Shown here: positions 25,310-35,102 of the stretch, in pieces
Position numbering within the stretch: position 1 is the first letter of the stretch
Layout: each line of letters begins with the position of its first letter
Assembly: GCF_000430725.1 (NCBI RefSeq)
Contig: NZ_KE387215.1
Coordinates: forward strand, 1 to 64,000
DNA: 64,000 nt
DNA from: Azohydromonas australica DSM 1124
GTDB lineage: Bacteria; Pseudomonadota; Gammaproteobacteria; Burkholderiales; Burkholderiaceae_C
Direction: 5' to 3'
Notes under the pieces: model-generated
Told to the model about the DNA's origin: nothing
Seen by the model: only the letters and a program-made list of their open reading frames with translations
The model's database searches: none
Translations under genes and position numbers: made by a program

Positions 25310-26329
25310 ATGAACGACGCGGCCTCCTCGCTCCAGTCCCTGCTCTTCGACGAACCGCTGCCACCCGCTGTGGCCTCGGTGCAACCAGCGCCGCCCGATC
25401 CAGAATGGCTGGAGCTTGCGCAGCAGTTGCGCGAGCGCTGGGATGGCCGGCTGCACCTGGGCACCTCCTCTTGGAACTTCAGCGGCTGGTCGGGACTGGT
25501 GTGGGCACAGGCCTATCCGGAAGCCCGGCTGTCGCGCGAAGGTCTGCTCGCCTATGCGGCGCATCCGCTGCTGCGCACGGTGAGCCTGGACCGGGCCTTC
25601 TACCGCCCGCTGGATGCGGCCGGCTACGCCGGTCTGGCGGCACAGGTGCCGGAGGAGTTCCGCTTCGTGGTCAAGGCAGCGTCGCTGGTGAGCGATGCCG
25701 TGCAGCGCGACACCGGCGGACGTGCCGAGCGCAGCAACCCGCTGTTCCTGGACCCCGGCATGGCGCTGGAGCAGTGCCTGCGGCCGGCCGTCGAAGGTCT
25801 CAAGGACAAGCTGGGCGTGCTGGTGTTCCAGCTTTCTCCATTGCCCCCCGCGTGGCTGCACGACCCGGTCCGGCTGGAGTCGCAACTGGAACGCTTGTGG
25901 CAGGCGCTGTTGCCCGAGCTGCCCGCTGGCAGCCGCTTGGCGCTGGAGCTGCGCGATCCGGAGTTGCTGCAGCCGTGGATGGCGGCGCATCTCAAGGCCT
26001 TTGGAGTGCGCTATTGCCTGGGTCTGCACGACCGCATGCCACCCATCGAGCGGCAGTTGCCGATGCTGCGCGCCACCTGGCCCGGCGACGTGGTCTGCCG
26101 CTGGAATCTGCAGGCTGGCCAGAGCTACGCCGGTGCCAAGGACGCCTGGGCGCCCTTCGACAAGCTGGTGGCGCCGGACCTGCCCACGCGCCAGGGTCTG
26201 GTGCGTGTGGTTGCTGGCACACTGGCGGCGGGGCACCAGGCCTTCGTGACGATCAACAACAAGGCCGAGGGCAGTGCACCCTGCTCCGTTCTGGCGCTGG
26301 CGCGGGAGCTGGCGGCGGCTCCAGGCTGA
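25310..26329 (+). CDS. DUF72 family protein (YecE-like)
   Basis: A 339-residue TIM-barrel protein of the DUF72/YecE family. The entry motif LHLGTSSWNFSGWSG is near residues 47-61, with FRFVVKAA and the C-terminal FVTINNKAEGSAP region that are conserved in the family. Function is unknown. The upstream 234 bp (25076-25309) is partly AT-rich and shows no gene. No operon partners. Confidence 0.85.
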   Translation: MNDAASSLQSLLFDEPLPPAVASVQPAPPDPEWLELAQQLRERWDGRLHLGTSSWNFSGWSGLVWAQAYPEARLSREGLLAYAAHPLLRTVSLDRAFYRPLDAAGYAGLAAQVPEEFRFVVKAASLVSDAVQRDTGGRAERSNPLFLDPGMALEQCLRPAVEGLKDKLGVLVFQLSPLPPAWLHDPVRLESQLERLWQALLPELPAGSRLALELRDPELLQPWMAAHLKAFGVRYCLGLHDRMPPIERQLPMLRATWPGDVVCRWNLQAGQSYAGAKDAWAPFDKLVAPDLPTRQGLVRVVAGTLAAGHQAFVTINNKAEGSAPCSVLALARELAAAPG

Positions 26330-26446
26330 TCAGGTCTCGGCGCCCTGCTCCACGTTTCACATCCGCGGCTCCAAGCCCAAAGCTCCTGCGGCTCTCTCAG
26401 CGGCCATCAATTCGGCCTTCGCTGGTGATCGGTCAGACCCAAAAGC

Positions 26447-26485
26447 AAAAAGACCGAAGGTCCTTGCGGAACCTTCGGTCTTTTG
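26447..26485 (-). terminator. Rho-independent terminator after tRNA-Ser
   Basis: On the minus strand a 13-14-bp stem (AAAGACCGAAGGT / ACCTTCGGTCTTT) with a 9-base loop ends in a T-run, 7 bp after the tRNA CCA end. The stem is nearly symmetric in A/T tracts, so it may work in both directions and also stop transcripts from the DUF72 gene. Confidence 0.85.
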
Positions 26486-26491
26486 CGTGTT

Positions 26492-26584
26492 TGGCGGAGT
26501 CGGAGGGATTCGAACCCTCGATGCAGGTTTTGCCCGCATACTCCCTTAGCAGGGGAGCACCTTCGGCCTCTCGGTCACGACTCC
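26492..26584 (-). tRNA. tRNA-Ser (anticodon GCU)
   Basis: A 93-nt class II tRNA with encoded CCA. The acceptor stem GGAGTCG/CGACTCC is perfect, the discriminator is G, and the anticodon arm is CTCCC-CTGCTAA-GGGAG giving anticodon GCU (reads AGC/AGU). A long variable arm follows and the T arm is GAGGG-TTCGAAT-CCCTC. No att-like duplication of its 3' end was found nearby, so there is no sign of an integrated element here. Confidence 0.97.
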
Positions 26585-26599
26585 AGTGCAGAAGCTGCT

Positions 26600-26628
26600 A
26601 TTCTAGCCAGGTTTTTTCGAACTTCCAA
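26600..26628 (-). promoter_or_regulatory. Sigma-70 promoter of tRNA-Ser
   Basis: On the minus strand TTGGAA (26623-26628) and TAGAAT (26600-26605) are separated by exactly 17 bp, and the -10 ends 15 bp before the tRNA 5' end. It lies in the 62-bp gap after lysC, so the tRNA can be made independently of lysC. Confidence 0.7.
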
Positions 26629-26646
26629 GCACTTTGCGAAGTTTTT

Positions 26647-27921
26647 TTAAACGCCGGCTTTTTCCTGGTCCAGCTCGAAGGCGCGATGCAGCGCGCGCAC
26701 GGCGAGCTCCATGTATTTCTCGTCGATCACCACGCTGGTCTTGATCTCGCTGGTGGTGATCATCTGGATGTTGATGCCCTCGTCGCTCAGCGAGCGGAAC
26801 ATCTTGCTGGCCACGCCGGCGTGGCTGCGCATGCCGATGCCGACGATGCTGACCTTGCAGATCTTGGTGTCGCCGAGGATCTCCTTGGCGCCCAGCGCGG
26901 GCAGCACCTGGCTTTGCAGCAGGTCCACCGTGCGCTGGTAGTCGTTGCGGTGCACGGTGAAGGAGAAGTCGGTCTTCCCGTCGTGCGACACGTTCTGGAT
27001 GATCACGTCGACGTCGATGTTGGCCTCGGCCACGGCGCCCAGGATCTGGTAGGCGATGCCGGGCTTGTCGGGCACGCCCATGACGGTGATCTTGGCCTCG
27101 TCGCGGTTGAACGCGATGCCGGAGACAACGGCTTGTTCCATCTTTTCGTCTTCCTCGAAGGTGATCAGGGTGCCGGAGCGGGCTTCCTCTTCGATATCAA
27201 TATCCCAGGGCGTGAAGCTGGAGAGCACGCGCAGCGGCACGCGGTACTTGCCCGCGAACTCCACCGAGCGGATCTGCAGCACCTTGGAGCCCAGGCTCGC
27301 CATTTCCAGCATCTCTTCGAAGCTGACAGTGCTCAGGCGCCGCGCTTCGGCCACGACGCGGGGGTCGGTGGTGTAGACGCCATCGACGTCGGTGTAGATC
27401 AGGCACTCGTCGGCCTTCATCGCCGCCGCCACCGCCACCGCGGAGGTGTCAGAGCCGCCGCGGCCCAGCGTGGTGATGTGGCCTTCGGCGTCGATGCCCT
27501 GGAAGCCGGTGATGATCACCACCTTGCCCGCGGCCAGGTCGGCGCGCACACGGGCGTCGTCGATGCTCTCGATGCGGGCCTTGGTGTAGGCCGAATCGGT
27601 CTGCACCGGAACCTGCCAGCCGGTGTAGCTGATGGCTTCCATGCCTTCGGCCTGCAGCGCGATGGCCAGCAGGCCCACCGACACCTGCTCGCCGGTGGCA
27701 GCAATCATGTCGAGCTCACGCAGCAGCGCGGAACTCGTCTGCTTGGGCGACAGTTCCTTGGCCAGCCCCAGCAGCCGATTGGTTTCACCGCTCATCGCGG
27801 AGGGAACGACCACCATCTGGTGGCCCGCGCGTGCCCACTTGGCCACGCGCTTGGCGACGTTGCGGATGCGCTCCGTGGAGCCCATCGACGTACCGCCGTA
27901 CTTGTGAACGATCAATGCCAT
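26647..27921 (-). CDS. lysC: Aspartate kinase
   Basis: A 424-residue monofunctional aspartokinase, which phosphorylates aspartate at the head of Lys/Thr/Met synthesis. The kinase part has KYGGTSMGS at residues 7-15 and VTGFQG-type substrate loops (IITGFQGIDAEGH, GRGGSDTSAVA). Two C-terminal ACT domains (from about 265; ITVMGVPDKPGIAYQILG and KVSIVGIGMRSHAGVASKMF) provide feedback control by lysine and threonine. tilS ends 60 bp upstream, so they may be one transcript. Confidence 0.97.
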   Translation of the reverse strand: MALIVHKYGGTSMGSTERIRNVAKRVAKWARAGHQMVVVPSAMSGETNRLLGLAKELSPKQTSSALLRELDMIAATGEQVSVGLLAIALQAEGMEAISYTGWQVPVQTDSAYTKARIESIDDARVRADLAAGKVVIITGFQGIDAEGHITTLGRGGSDTSAVAVAAAMKADECLIYTDVDGVYTTDPRVVAEARRLSTVSFEEMLEMASLGSKVLQIRSVEFAGKYRVPLRVLSSFTPWDIDIEEEARSGTLITFEEDEKMEQAVVSGIAFNRDEAKITVMGVPDKPGIAYQILGAVAEANIDVDVIIQNVSHDGKTDFSFTVHRNDYQRTVDLLQSQVLPALGAKEILGDTKICKVSIVGIGMRSHAGVASKMFRSLSDEGINIQMITTSEIKTSVVIDEKYMELAVRALHRAFELDQEKAGV

Positions 27922-27981
27922 GGTGTTTGAAACAGGCCCGGTGTTTGCCGCGAGGCACCAGCGGCCCGCGAACCCGCGATT

Positions 27982-29316
27982 CTAGCCGGCTGCATCAGGC
28001 ACCCATTCGAGGCCCAGCTGCGGCTCGCCAGGAGCTGCCCACAGCCGCGCATCGACTCCCAGGCCGGGCACAAACAGGAGTGACTCGTCCAGCCACAGCA
28101 GCGGACCGCCGCGGTGCCACGCTGGCACGCCCAGGGTCTGGTACTGCTTCTTGAGACTGCGCGGAACGCCTCCCGGCTTGAGCTGGAACTGCTCGCCGCC
28201 GCTGCGCGCGCGCGCGATGCATGCCCGCAGCCGCGCCGGCGCTACGCCGCCCTCTTCCACGCTGCGCACTTCCAGCCAGCCACCCCAGGCATCCAGGCGC
28301 TGCCGACCTGGGCCGTCGATGAAAATCATCTGCTCCTCGTGCACTGCCATCGCCGTCACGCCCTTCCCGGCCGGCTCGCAGCGCAGCCGGCCCCGGTAGC
28401 GGTGCAGCACCTGCTCACCGGCTGGCCAGCAGGCGGGCGCATCGCTTACGTACAGCTCACTCAGCAGGCGCTGCAGCAACGTTTCGCCGGGACCGCGGCC
28501 ACAGTGCTGCAGCAGCCAGTGGCGCAGCAGGTTCGCTTGGCGGGCCTGGGGCAGCACGGCCAGTGCCGGCAGGCGCAGCTCATGTCCTTCGGCCACGGCG
28601 CGCAGGTCGATCTCCGCCAGCGCCTGCAGGCATTCGCGCGCCTGTTGTGCTTGCCGGGTAGCCGCTCCCAGTGCCTGCTCAGCCTGTGGAAACGCAGCCG
28701 TCAACGCCGGCATCACCCGATGCCGAAGGCGATTGCGGGCATAACCGTGGTCTTCGTTGCTGGGGTCCTGGATGTGCGTCAGCCTGTGCGCCTGCACGTA
28801 GGCATCGATGGCTTCCGAGGGCTGCTCCAGCCAAGGGCGCGCCCACGAAAGGCCGTCACGCACTGCTTGCCGTGGCATCGAAGCCAGCCCGGCCGCGCCG
28901 CCACCACGCAGGGCCTGCAGCAAGAACGTTTCGGCTTGGTCACGCCGGTGGTGGGCCAACAGGACGAGCGCTGCACCGCCCTCTCGCGCCATGCGGCTCA
29001 GTGCGGCATAGCGCTCTCTCCGGGCCCAGGCCTCGACGCTTTCACCACGCCCGGGGCAACCTTCGAGCCGGCACCATCGCAGCGCCACGGGGAGGCCTTG
29101 CCGCGCCCAGTCGGCGCACTGGCGCTCCAGGTGTTCCACCCAGGCGTCGGCTTCGGGAAGCAGCCCGTGGTGCACATGCAGCGCGAGCACGTGCAGGCCC
29201 AGTGCCTGGGCGGCACGGGCCGTGGCATGGAGCAGCGCGGTGGAATCTCGGCCGCCGCTGGTGGCAACGGCGACGCAGGGAACGTCAGCGCTCGGTGGTG
29301 TCGCTGAAGCGGCCAT
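27982..29316 (-). CDS. tilS: tRNA(Ile)-lysidine synthetase
   Basis: A 444-residue enzyme that converts C34 of tRNA-Ile(CAU) to lysidine. The PP-loop [10 protein letters not shown] near residues 20-29 and LALHVHHGL are clear; the central all-helical part and a C-terminal TilS domain ([20 protein letters not shown]) complete it. The start ATG at 29316 lies 32 bp inside the end of accA; the frame stays open further upstream but without the family N-terminus. Essential gene. Confidence 0.93.
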   Translation of the reverse strand: MAASATPPSADVPCVAVATSGGRDSTALLHATARAAQALGLHVLALHVHHGLLPEADAWVEHLERQCADWARQGLPVALRWCRLEGCPGRGESVEAWARRERYAALSRMAREGGAALVLLAHHRRDQAETFLLQALRGGGAAGLASMPRQAVRDGLSWARPWLEQPSEAIDAYVQAHRLTHIQDPSNEDHGYARNRLRHRVMPALTAAFPQAEQALGAATRQAQQARECLQALAEIDLRAVAEGHELRLPALAVLPQARQANLLRHWLLQHCGRGPGETLLQRLLSELYVSDAPACWPAGEQVLHRYRGRLRCEPAGKGVTAMAVHEEQMIFIDGPGRQRLDAWGGWLEVRSVEEGGVAPARLRACIARARSGGEQFQLKPGGVPRSLKKQYQTLGVPAWHRGGPLLWLDESLLFVPGLGVDARLWAAPGEPQLGLEWVPDAAG

Positions 29317-30256
29317 AGGACTGCAGCCGCTCGTAGCGGCGTTGCAGCAGCTCGCGCGGCTTGAGGTCCACCACTTGGCGCAGCGCGTCGTTGAGCGCGC
29401 GCTTGAGCGTGGCGGCCATGTGCCGCATGTCGCGATGCGCGCCACCCACGGGCTCGCTCACGATCTTGTCGATCAAGCCCAGCGCCTTGAGGCGGTGCGC
29501 CGTGATGCCCAGCGCTTCCGCCGCATCGGAAGCGCGCTCGGCGGTCTTCCACAGGATGGACGCACAGCCCTCGGGCGAGATCACGGAGTAGACGGAGAAC
29601 TGCAGCATCAGCACCTGGTCTGCCACGCTGATGGCCAGCGCGCCGCCGGACCCACCCTCGCCGATGATGGTGGTGATGATGGGCACCTCCAGTTGTGCCA
29701 TCTCGAAGATGTTGCGGCCAATGGCCTCGGACTGTCCTCGCTCCTCGGCACCGATGCCCGGATACGCGCCCGGCGTGTCCACGAAGGTGAAGACCGGCAG
29801 CCCGAACTTCTCGGCCAGCTTCATCAGCCGCAGCGCCTTGCGGTAGCCCTCGGGCCGGCTCATGCCGAAGTTGCGCGCTGCGCGTTCCTTGGTATCACGC
29901 CCCTTCTGGTGGCCCAGCACCATGCAGGCCTGGCCGTTGAAACGGGCCAGACCGCCCACGATGGACTGGTCGTCCGCGTAATGGCGGTCGCCGTGCAGCT
30001 CCTGGAAGTCGCTGAAGATCTCGTTGGTGTAGTCCAGCGTGTAGGGGCGCTGCGGGTGGCGGGCAATCTGCGTCACCTGCCACGGCGTGAGGTTGGCGTA
30101 GATGTCCTTGGTCAGCTGCAGGCTCTTCTTCTGCAGCCGCTCGATTTCTTCGGAGATGTCCACCGCGGACTCGGTCTGCACGTAGCGCAGCTCTTCGATC
30201 TTGCCTTCCAACTCGGCGACGGACTGTTCGAAGTCGAGGAAGTGTTTCTTGCTCAT
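29285..30256 (-). CDS. accA: Acetyl-CoA carboxylase carboxyltransferase subunit alpha
   Basis: A 323-residue carboxyltransferase alpha subunit, which with AccD moves the carboxyl group from biotin to acetyl-CoA. The typical start [19 protein letters not shown], then [21 protein letters not shown], the [10 protein letters not shown] loop and the oxyanion motif [15 protein letters not shown] are all present. It overlaps tilS and follows the glycosylase gene by 24 bp. Confidence 0.97.
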   Translation of the reverse strand: MSKKHFLDFEQSVAELEGKIEELRYVQTESAVDISEEIERLQKKSLQLTKDIYANLTPWQVTQIARHPQRPYTLDYTNEIFSDFQELHGDRHYADDQSIVGGLARFNGQACMVLGHQKGRDTKERAARNFGMSRPEGYRKALRLMKLAEKFGLPVFTFVDTPGAYPGIGAEERGQSEAIGRNIFEMAQLEVPIITTIIGEGGSGGALAISVADQVLMLQFSVYSVISPEGCASILWKTAERASDAAEALGITAHRLKALGLIDKIVSEPVGGAHRDMRHMAATLKRALNDALRQVVDLKPRELLQRRYERLQSYGRFSDTTER

Positions 30257-30280
30257 GAAAGGATTCCTTGCCGGGACGGC

Positions 30281-30931
30281 TCAGTATTCGACAGGCACCG
30301 GATCGAGGCTGCGCCAGAGATACCAGGTGGCCACCGAGCGGTACGGCGCCCAGGCGTCACCGACCTCACGCGCCTCTGCGCGTGATACCGGCTCGCCGCT
30401 GAAATAGTTGAGGCTGATGCCCCGCAACAGGCCCACGTCGTCCAACGGCAGCACGTTGGGACGCATCAAATGAAAGATGAGGAACATCTCGGCCGTCCAG
30501 CGACCGATGCCGCGCACGGCAACGAGCTCCTCGATGATGGCCTCATCGTCCATCTGCTGCCATTGACGTACATGAACCGTACCGTCAGTGAAGTGCGTCG
30601 CCAGGTCACGCAGGTATTCCACCTTGCGCGCGGACAGCCCCGCCTCTCGCATGGCCGTGACTTCGAGGCCCAGCACGGCCGCAGGCTGCAACCGGGTGGA
30701 GCGCCCACCGGAAAGCGCGATGAAGCGCTCCCACACCGACTGCGCCGCGCGAACCGAGATCTGCTGCCCCACGATGGAGCGCGCCAGCGTGGTGAAGGCG
30801 TCACCGCGGCATTGCAGCCGCGCCTCGCCGAACTGCGGGATGAGCTTGCGCATCACCCGGTCGCGCTTGGCCAGGTGTTTGCATGCCTCGTCCCAATAGG
30901 CGGGCGTCACGGCAGCGGCCGGGCGCGCCAT
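30281..30931 (-). CDS. DNA-3-methyladenine glycosylase (AlkA-type, HhH-GPD)
   Basis: A 216-residue base-excision glycosylase. LARSIVGQQISVRAAQSVW begins the HhH-GPD core, the hairpin-helix-hairpin is VRGIGRWTAEMFLIF, and the catalytic Asp lies in VLPLDDVGLLRG. No [4Fe-4S] cysteines, as expected for the AlkA group. Shorter than E. coli AlkA because it lacks the N-terminal TBP-like domain. Its start is immediately adjacent to the end of cysS (no gap). Confidence 0.9.
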   Translation of the reverse strand: MARPAAAVTPAYWDEACKHLAKRDRVMRKLIPQFGEARLQCRGDAFTTLARSIVGQQISVRAAQSVWERFIALSGGRSTRLQPAAVLGLEVTAMREAGLSARKVEYLRDLATHFTDGTVHVRQWQQMDDEAIIEELVAVRGIGRWTAEMFLIFHLMRPNVLPLDDVGLLRGISLNYFSGEPVSRAEAREVGDAWAPYRSVATWYLWRSLDPVPVEY

Positions 30932-32311
30932 TCAGGCCTTCACCCAGGTCGTACCTTGCGCCGAATCCTGCAGCACGATGCCACGCTCGGCCAGGTCGCG
31001 GCGGATGGCGTCGGCCGCCGCGAAATCGCGCGATTTCTTGGCCGCGGCACGCTGCTCGATCAGCCGTTCGATGTCGACCTCGTCGAGGGTGCCCCCCCCC
31101 TGCAGGAATGCGCGCGGCGATTGCTGCAGCAGGCCCAGAACCGCACCCAATGCCTTGAGCAGCGCAGCCGCATCCACCGAGCGGCTGCGGTTGACCTCGG
31201 CAGCCAGTTCGAACAGCACAGCCACGGCACCGGGGGTGTTGAAATCCTCGTCCATCGCCGCGCGGAAGGCTGCAGCCTGCGGCTGCGTCCAATCGATCGA
31301 CTCCAGTGCCGGAACGGCTTCCAGGCTAGCCAGGGCCGTGTAGAGACGGCGCAGCGCGTGGCGGGCGTCCTCAAGGTTGGCGTCGCTGAAATTGAACGGA
31401 CTGCGGTAGTGGGTGCGCAACATGAAGAAGCGCACCGTCTCGCCGTCGAAGCTCTTCAGGACATCGCGGATGGTGAAGAAGTTGCCGAGCGACTTCGACA
31501 TCTTCTCGTTGTCCACGTTGAGGAAGCCGTTGTGCATCCACACGTTGACGAAGGTCTGGCCCGTAGCGCCCTCGCTCTGCGCGATCTCGTTCTCGTGGTG
31601 CGGGAACTGCAGGTCCATGCCGCCGCCGTGAATGTCGAAGTGCTCGCCCAGCAGCGCGCAGCTCATGGCCGAGCACTCGATATGCCAGCCTGGACGGCCC
31701 GGCCCGAACGGACTGGCGTACTTGGCATCGGCCGGCTCCTCCGGCTTGGCGGATTTCCACAGCACGAAGTCGAGCGGGTCTTCCTTGCCTTCCAGTACCG
31801 CCACGCGTTCGCCGGCGCGCAGTTCGTCGAGTGACTTGCCGGAAAGCTTGCCGTAGCCGGGGAACTTTCGAACCGCGAAGTTGACGTCTCCTCCGGCTGC
31901 TCGGTAAGCCAAGCCCTTGTCCTCCAGGCGCTGGATCATTTCCAGCATCTGCGGCACGTACTCGGTGGCGCGCGGCTCGTGCGTCGGCGGCTCGATGCCG
32001 ATGGACGCGATGTCCTGGTGCATGGCAGCAATCATCTCGTCGGTAAGCTGCCTTATCGGGATGTTGCGTTCCAGAGCGCGGCGGATGATCTTGTCGTCGA
32101 TGTCGGTGATGTTGCGTACGTAAGTCACCTTGTAGCCACTGGCCCGCAGCCAGCGACTCACGACGTCGAAGGCCATCATCATGCGCGCGTGCCCGACGTG
32201 GCATAGGTCGTAGATGGTCATGCCGCATACATACATGCGCACATGCGAAGGCTCTATAGGCGTGAAAGGCTCAACCTGACGGCTGAGCGTGTTGTAGATG
32301 CGAAGGGTCAT
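30932..32311 (-). CDS. cysS: Cysteinyl-tRNA synthetase
   Basis: A 459-residue class I synthetase. The zinc-binding VCGMT, the HIGH variant [13 protein letters not shown] and KMSKSLGN are all present. The start at ATG 32311 gives [10 protein letters not shown], the family N-terminus; the frame is open 13 codons further. Within the C-terminal part there is a run of nine G (coding strand, 31092-31100) giving three Gly residues, a tract that could slip. Divergent from ppiA. Confidence 0.97.
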   Translation of the reverse strand: MTLRIYNTLSRQVEPFTPIEPSHVRMYVCGMTIYDLCHVGHARMMMAFDVVSRWLRASGYKVTYVRNITDIDDKIIRRALERNIPIRQLTDEMIAAMHQDIASIGIEPPTHEPRATEYVPQMLEMIQRLEDKGLAYRAAGGDVNFAVRKFPGYGKLSGKSLDELRAGERVAVLEGKEDPLDFVLWKSAKPEEPADAKYASPFGPGRPGWHIECSAMSCALLGEHFDIHGGGMDLQFPHHENEIAQSEGATGQTFVNVWMHNGFLNVDNEKMSKSLGNFFTIRDVLKSFDGETVRFFMLRTHYRSPFNFSDANLEDARHALRRLYTALASLEAVPALESIDWTQPQAAAFRAAMDEDFNTPGAVAVLFELAAEVNRSRSVDAAALLKALGAVLGLLQQSPRAFLQGGGTLDEVDIERLIEQRAAAKKSRDFAAADAIRRDLAERGIVLQDSAQGTTWVKA

Positions 32312-32438
32312 CGACGGGAAGGCGACAGCTGGCGCCGGGAACGTCCCCAAACGCGACCCGCCCGGCAGGCGCCGGCCGGGAAACGGGCGCCGGGGGCTTC
32401 AGTAGAATCGGATCAGTATAGCCAAGGACGCCCAACCC

Positions 32439-33008
32439 ATGATCCGACTGACTGCCCTCGCCTCCTTTGGCGCTGCGTTTGCTCTGTGCATGACCGCACC
32501 TGCCGCACTGGCACAAAAGGTCAAGCTGCAGACTTCAATGGGCGATGTGGTCATTGAGTTGGCGACCGACAAGGCGCCCAAGACCGCGGCCAACTTCCTA
32601 CAGTACGTGCGTGCAGGACAGTACGACGGTACGGTGTTTCATCGTGTCATTGAGGATTTCATGATTCAGGGCGGTGGCATGCTGCCCGATCTGACCGAGA
32701 AGCCGACCCGTGCAGCCATCCCCTTGGAAAGTCGCAATGGCCTGTCCAATGTGCGCGGCAGCGTCGCCATGGCGCGCACCATGGTGCCTGACTCGGCCAC
32801 AGCCCAGTTCTTCATCAATGTCAAGGACAACACCTTCCTGGACCAGCCCAACGCTCGCGACGGCAACGGTTACGCCGTCTTCGGCAAAGTAGTTTCAGGC
32901 ATGGAAGTTGTTGACAAGATCCGGCAAGTGCCCACCGGCAACAAGGGCCCTCACCAGAACGTGCCGCTGCAGCCAGTGGTGATCAACAAAGCAACCGTAG
33001 AGAAGTAA
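32439..33008 (+). CDS. Exported peptidyl-prolyl cis-trans isomerase (cyclophilin)
   Basis: A 189-residue cyclophilin with a signal peptide (about 1-25, ending PAALAQ), so periplasmic. Core motifs [17 protein letters not shown] and [12 protein letters not shown] are intact. It assists folding of exported proteins. It lies 2 bp ahead of ppiB, which encodes a closely similar cytosolic isomerase; the pair looks like a tandem duplication with one copy given an export signal. Confidence 0.93.
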   Translation: MIRLTALASFGAAFALCMTAPAALAQKVKLQTSMGDVVIELATDKAPKTAANFLQYVRAGQYDGTVFHRVIEDFMIQGGGMLPDLTEKPTRAAIPLESRNGLSNVRGSVAMARTMVPDSATAQFFINVKDNTFLDQPNARDGNGYAVFGKVVSGMEVVDKIRQVPTGNKGPHQNVPLQPVVINKATVEK

Positions 33009-33010
33009 AC

Positions 33011-33511
33011 ATGACCAAGACCGTTGAAATGACCACCAGTGCTGGCGCTGTCCGCATCGAGCTGGATGACGCCAAGGCGCCCGCCACGGTGGAGAACTTT
33101 CTGAATTACGTGCGTGCCGGGCACTATGACGGCACGGTGTTTCACCGAGTCATTCAGGGTTTCATGATCCAAGGGGGCGGTTTCGAGCCCGGCATGAAGC
33201 AGAAATCCACGGGGGCACCGATCAACAACGAAAGTGCCAACGGCCTGCGCAACGAGAAGTACACCATTGCCATGGCCCGTACCATGGCGCCGCATTCGGC
33301 CACAGCCCAGTTCTTCATCAACACCAAAAATAACGGCTTCCTAGACAAGGACCGTTCTCAGGACGGCTGGGGTTACGCTGTTTTTGGCAAGGTCGTTGCC
33401 GGTACCGACGTGGTTGATGCCATTGAACGTGTGGCTACCGGTAACCGTGGCGGGCACGGCGACGTGCCCGTGCAGGACGTTGTCATTGAACGCGTGGTCG
33501 AGGTCGCCTGA
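33011..33511 (+). CDS. ppiB: Cytosolic peptidyl-prolyl cis-trans isomerase B
   Basis: A 166-residue cyclophilin without signal peptide. [19 protein letters not shown] and [13 protein letters not shown] are the catalytic and substrate-binding segments, and the sequence is very like the preceding gene. Starts 2 bp after its neighbour and ends 24 bp before the lpxH start, forming a ppi-ppiB-lpxH-mtfA unit. Confidence 0.95.
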   Translation: MTKTVEMTTSAGAVRIELDDAKAPATVENFLNYVRAGHYDGTVFHRVIQGFMIQGGGFEPGMKQKSTGAPINNESANGLRNEKYTIAMARTMAPHSATAQFFINTKNNGFLDKDRSQDGWGYAVFGKVVAGTDVVDAIERVATGNRGGHGDVPVQDVVIERVVEVA

Positions 33512-33527
33512 GTACTCCAAAGATCAC

Positions 33528-33551
33528 GGCGGCAGTGCCAGTGCTGCCGCC
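33528..33551 (+). promoter_or_regulatory. Hairpin covering the lpxH start codon
   Basis: GGCGGCAG (33528-33535) pairs perfectly with CTGCCGCC (33544-33551) around an 8-base loop. The GTG start of lpxH begins at 33535, at the stem-loop boundary, so the initiation site would be partly buried in the mRNA. It may limit translation or act as a weak attenuator after ppiB; there is no T-run. Confidence 0.4.
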
Positions 33552-34302
33552 ACTTCAAGCCATTTCAGCACCTTCGAGCTGGAAGTGCATTGATTTCATC
33601 AGCGATTTGCATCTGGATGCCTCGCATCCGCGTACCTTTGACGCATGGAAGCATTTCCTAGCGGAAACGGCCGGACAAGCAGTATTCATCCTTGGCGATT
33701 TGTTCGAAGCCTGGATTGGCGACGACGCATGTCGGCAAGAGGCTTTCGAAGCTGACGTCATCAATGCACTACATCAGGCAGCGCAATACCGCTGGATTGG
33801 CTTCATGCCGGGCAATCGGGATTTCCTTGTTGGCTCCAACCTGCTGCAAAACATGGGCGTCCACCCAGTTGCTGATCCGGCCGTACTTGAGGCACACGGG
33901 CAGCGCATTCTGTTGACGCATGGTGACCTGCTGTGTCTTGAGGATGTCAGCTACCAACGTTTTCGCCTTCAGGTACGCGATCCAAACTGGCAGCGTTTAT
34001 TCTTGGCCAGACCATTGGCAGAGCGTCGCGAACTGGCCCGCAACATGCGAGACGCCAGCCGTCAGCATCAAAACGACATGGCTGCCTGGGCAGACGTTGA
34101 TCCGGAAGCCGCGCTGGATTGGCTTACCCAAGCGAAGTGCAATACCCTGGTACACGGGCATACCCATCGTCCTGGCAGTCAAGCGATTGCCTCTGGCTAT
34201 GAACGACATGTCCTGACGGATTGGGAACTTGACGGCTCAGGCCCCGCCCGAGCAGAAGCATTGCGTCTCACGCAAGAAGGATTCGCGAGAATCAAGCTTT
34301 GA
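33535..34302 (+). CDS. lpxH: UDP-2,3-diacylglucosamine diphosphatase
   Basis: A 255-residue metallophosphoesterase of lipid A synthesis that cleaves UDP-2,3-diacylglucosamine to lipid X and UMP at the inner membrane. All metal motifs are present: FISDLHLD, GDLFEAWIGD, PGNRDF, THGDLL and HGHTHRP. The GTG at 33535 is the only start that keeps the family N-terminus; a CTG at 33508 overlapping ppiB is a remote alternative. Codons are less GC-rich than in genes on either side of the 32-38 kb block. Confidence 0.93.
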   Translation: MPVLPPLQAISAPSSWKCIDFISDLHLDASHPRTFDAWKHFLAETAGQAVFILGDLFEAWIGDDACRQEAFEADVINALHQAAQYRWIGFMPGNRDFLVGSNLLQNMGVHPVADPAVLEAHGQRILLTHGDLLCLEDVSYQRFRLQVRDPNWQRLFLARPLAERRELARNMRDASRQHQNDMAAWADVDPEAALDWLTQAKCNTLVHGHTHRPGSQAIASGYERHVLTDWELDGSGPARAEALRLTQEGFARIKL

Positions 34303-34303
34303 T

Positions 34304-35098
34304 ATGTTTAACCGGCTGCGGCAAGCCTTTGAGCAGCGACGCGAAGCCCGTGCATTGCAGCGAAGGGCTATTCCTGACGCCATATGGCAGTTAACGTTAC
34401 GGCGTTTTCCATTCCTGCGTTTCCGCCCCGACGCTGACCTGATAGCGTTGCGGCGGATGTGCAGCCTGTTTCTCGACAGCAAGGAGTTTCATGGTGTCGA
34501 CGGATTTGAGTTGCGCAATGATATTGTCGTTGCGGTCGCTGCCCAAGCTTGTTTGCCGGTCTTAAAGCTAGGCCTGTCGCCAAGCTACGACTCATTTGTG
34601 GGCATCGTTATGCACGCAAACACGGTTGTTGCCCCACGTGAAATCGTGGATGCATTTGGCGTCGTGCATACCTACGAAGAAACCTTGGCTGGCGAAGCCG
34701 TGGGTGGAGGGCCTGTCATGCTAAGTTGGAGCGACATCTACGACGTCGAAGGCGTGGGAGGACCTGCATATAACGTAGTGATCCATGAGTTTGCTCATGT
34801 TTTGGACATGCGAGACGGTGAGGCCGACGGCGTGCCTATGCTGCCTGGTCTCCAAGCACAGCAGCACTGGCTTGCAATACTGGAACCGGAATTCGAGCGT
34901 TTTTGCCGTCTGGTAGACAAAGGTATGGAAACAGCTATCGATCCTTATGGATGCGTAGGGCCGGAGGAGTTCTTTGCTGTGGCCAGCGAGGCGTTCTTCG
35001 TCACGCCATGGGCTCTCAAAGAACAACAGCCGGCGATGTACCGGCTGTTGGCGTCTTATTACCTTCAAGACCCAGGGGAACAAGTCCACCGGGCCTAA
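34304..35098 (+). CDS. mtfA: Zinc peptidase MtfA (M90)
   Basis: A 264-residue cytosolic zinc metallopeptidase of the MtfA family. The HEFAH (HExxH) motif is at about 161-165 and the downstream Glu helix reads EEFFAVASEAFF. In enteric bacteria MtfA binds the repressor Mlc; whether that applies here is unknown. The ATG at 34304 follows the lpxH stop by 1 bp and gives the usual MFNRLRQAF start. AT-richer than the average of the window. Convergent with clpA (4-bp gap). Confidence 0.92.
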   Translation: MFNRLRQAFEQRREARALQRRAIPDAIWQLTLRRFPFLRFRPDADLIALRRMCSLFLDSKEFHGVDGFELRNDIVVAVAAQACLPVLKLGLSPSYDSFVGIVMHANTVVAPREIVDAFGVVHTYEETLAGEAVGGGPVMLSWSDIYDVEGVGGPAYNVVIHEFAHVLDMRDGEADGVPMLPGLQAQQHWLAILEPEFERFCRLVDKGMETAIDPYGCVGPEEFFAVASEAFFVTPWALKEQQPAMYRLLASYYLQDPGEQVHRA

Positions 35099-35102
35099 GC
35101 TA

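Noticed and set aside
26492-26584. tRNA-Ser as an integration site for a mobile element
   Set aside because: No duplicated tRNA 3' end, integrase or foreign genes on either side.
26620-26648. Terminator hairpin directly after lysC
   Set aside because: The AACTTC/GAAGTT stem is short and on the lysC strand it is followed by A rather than T; the tRNA promoter overlaps it.
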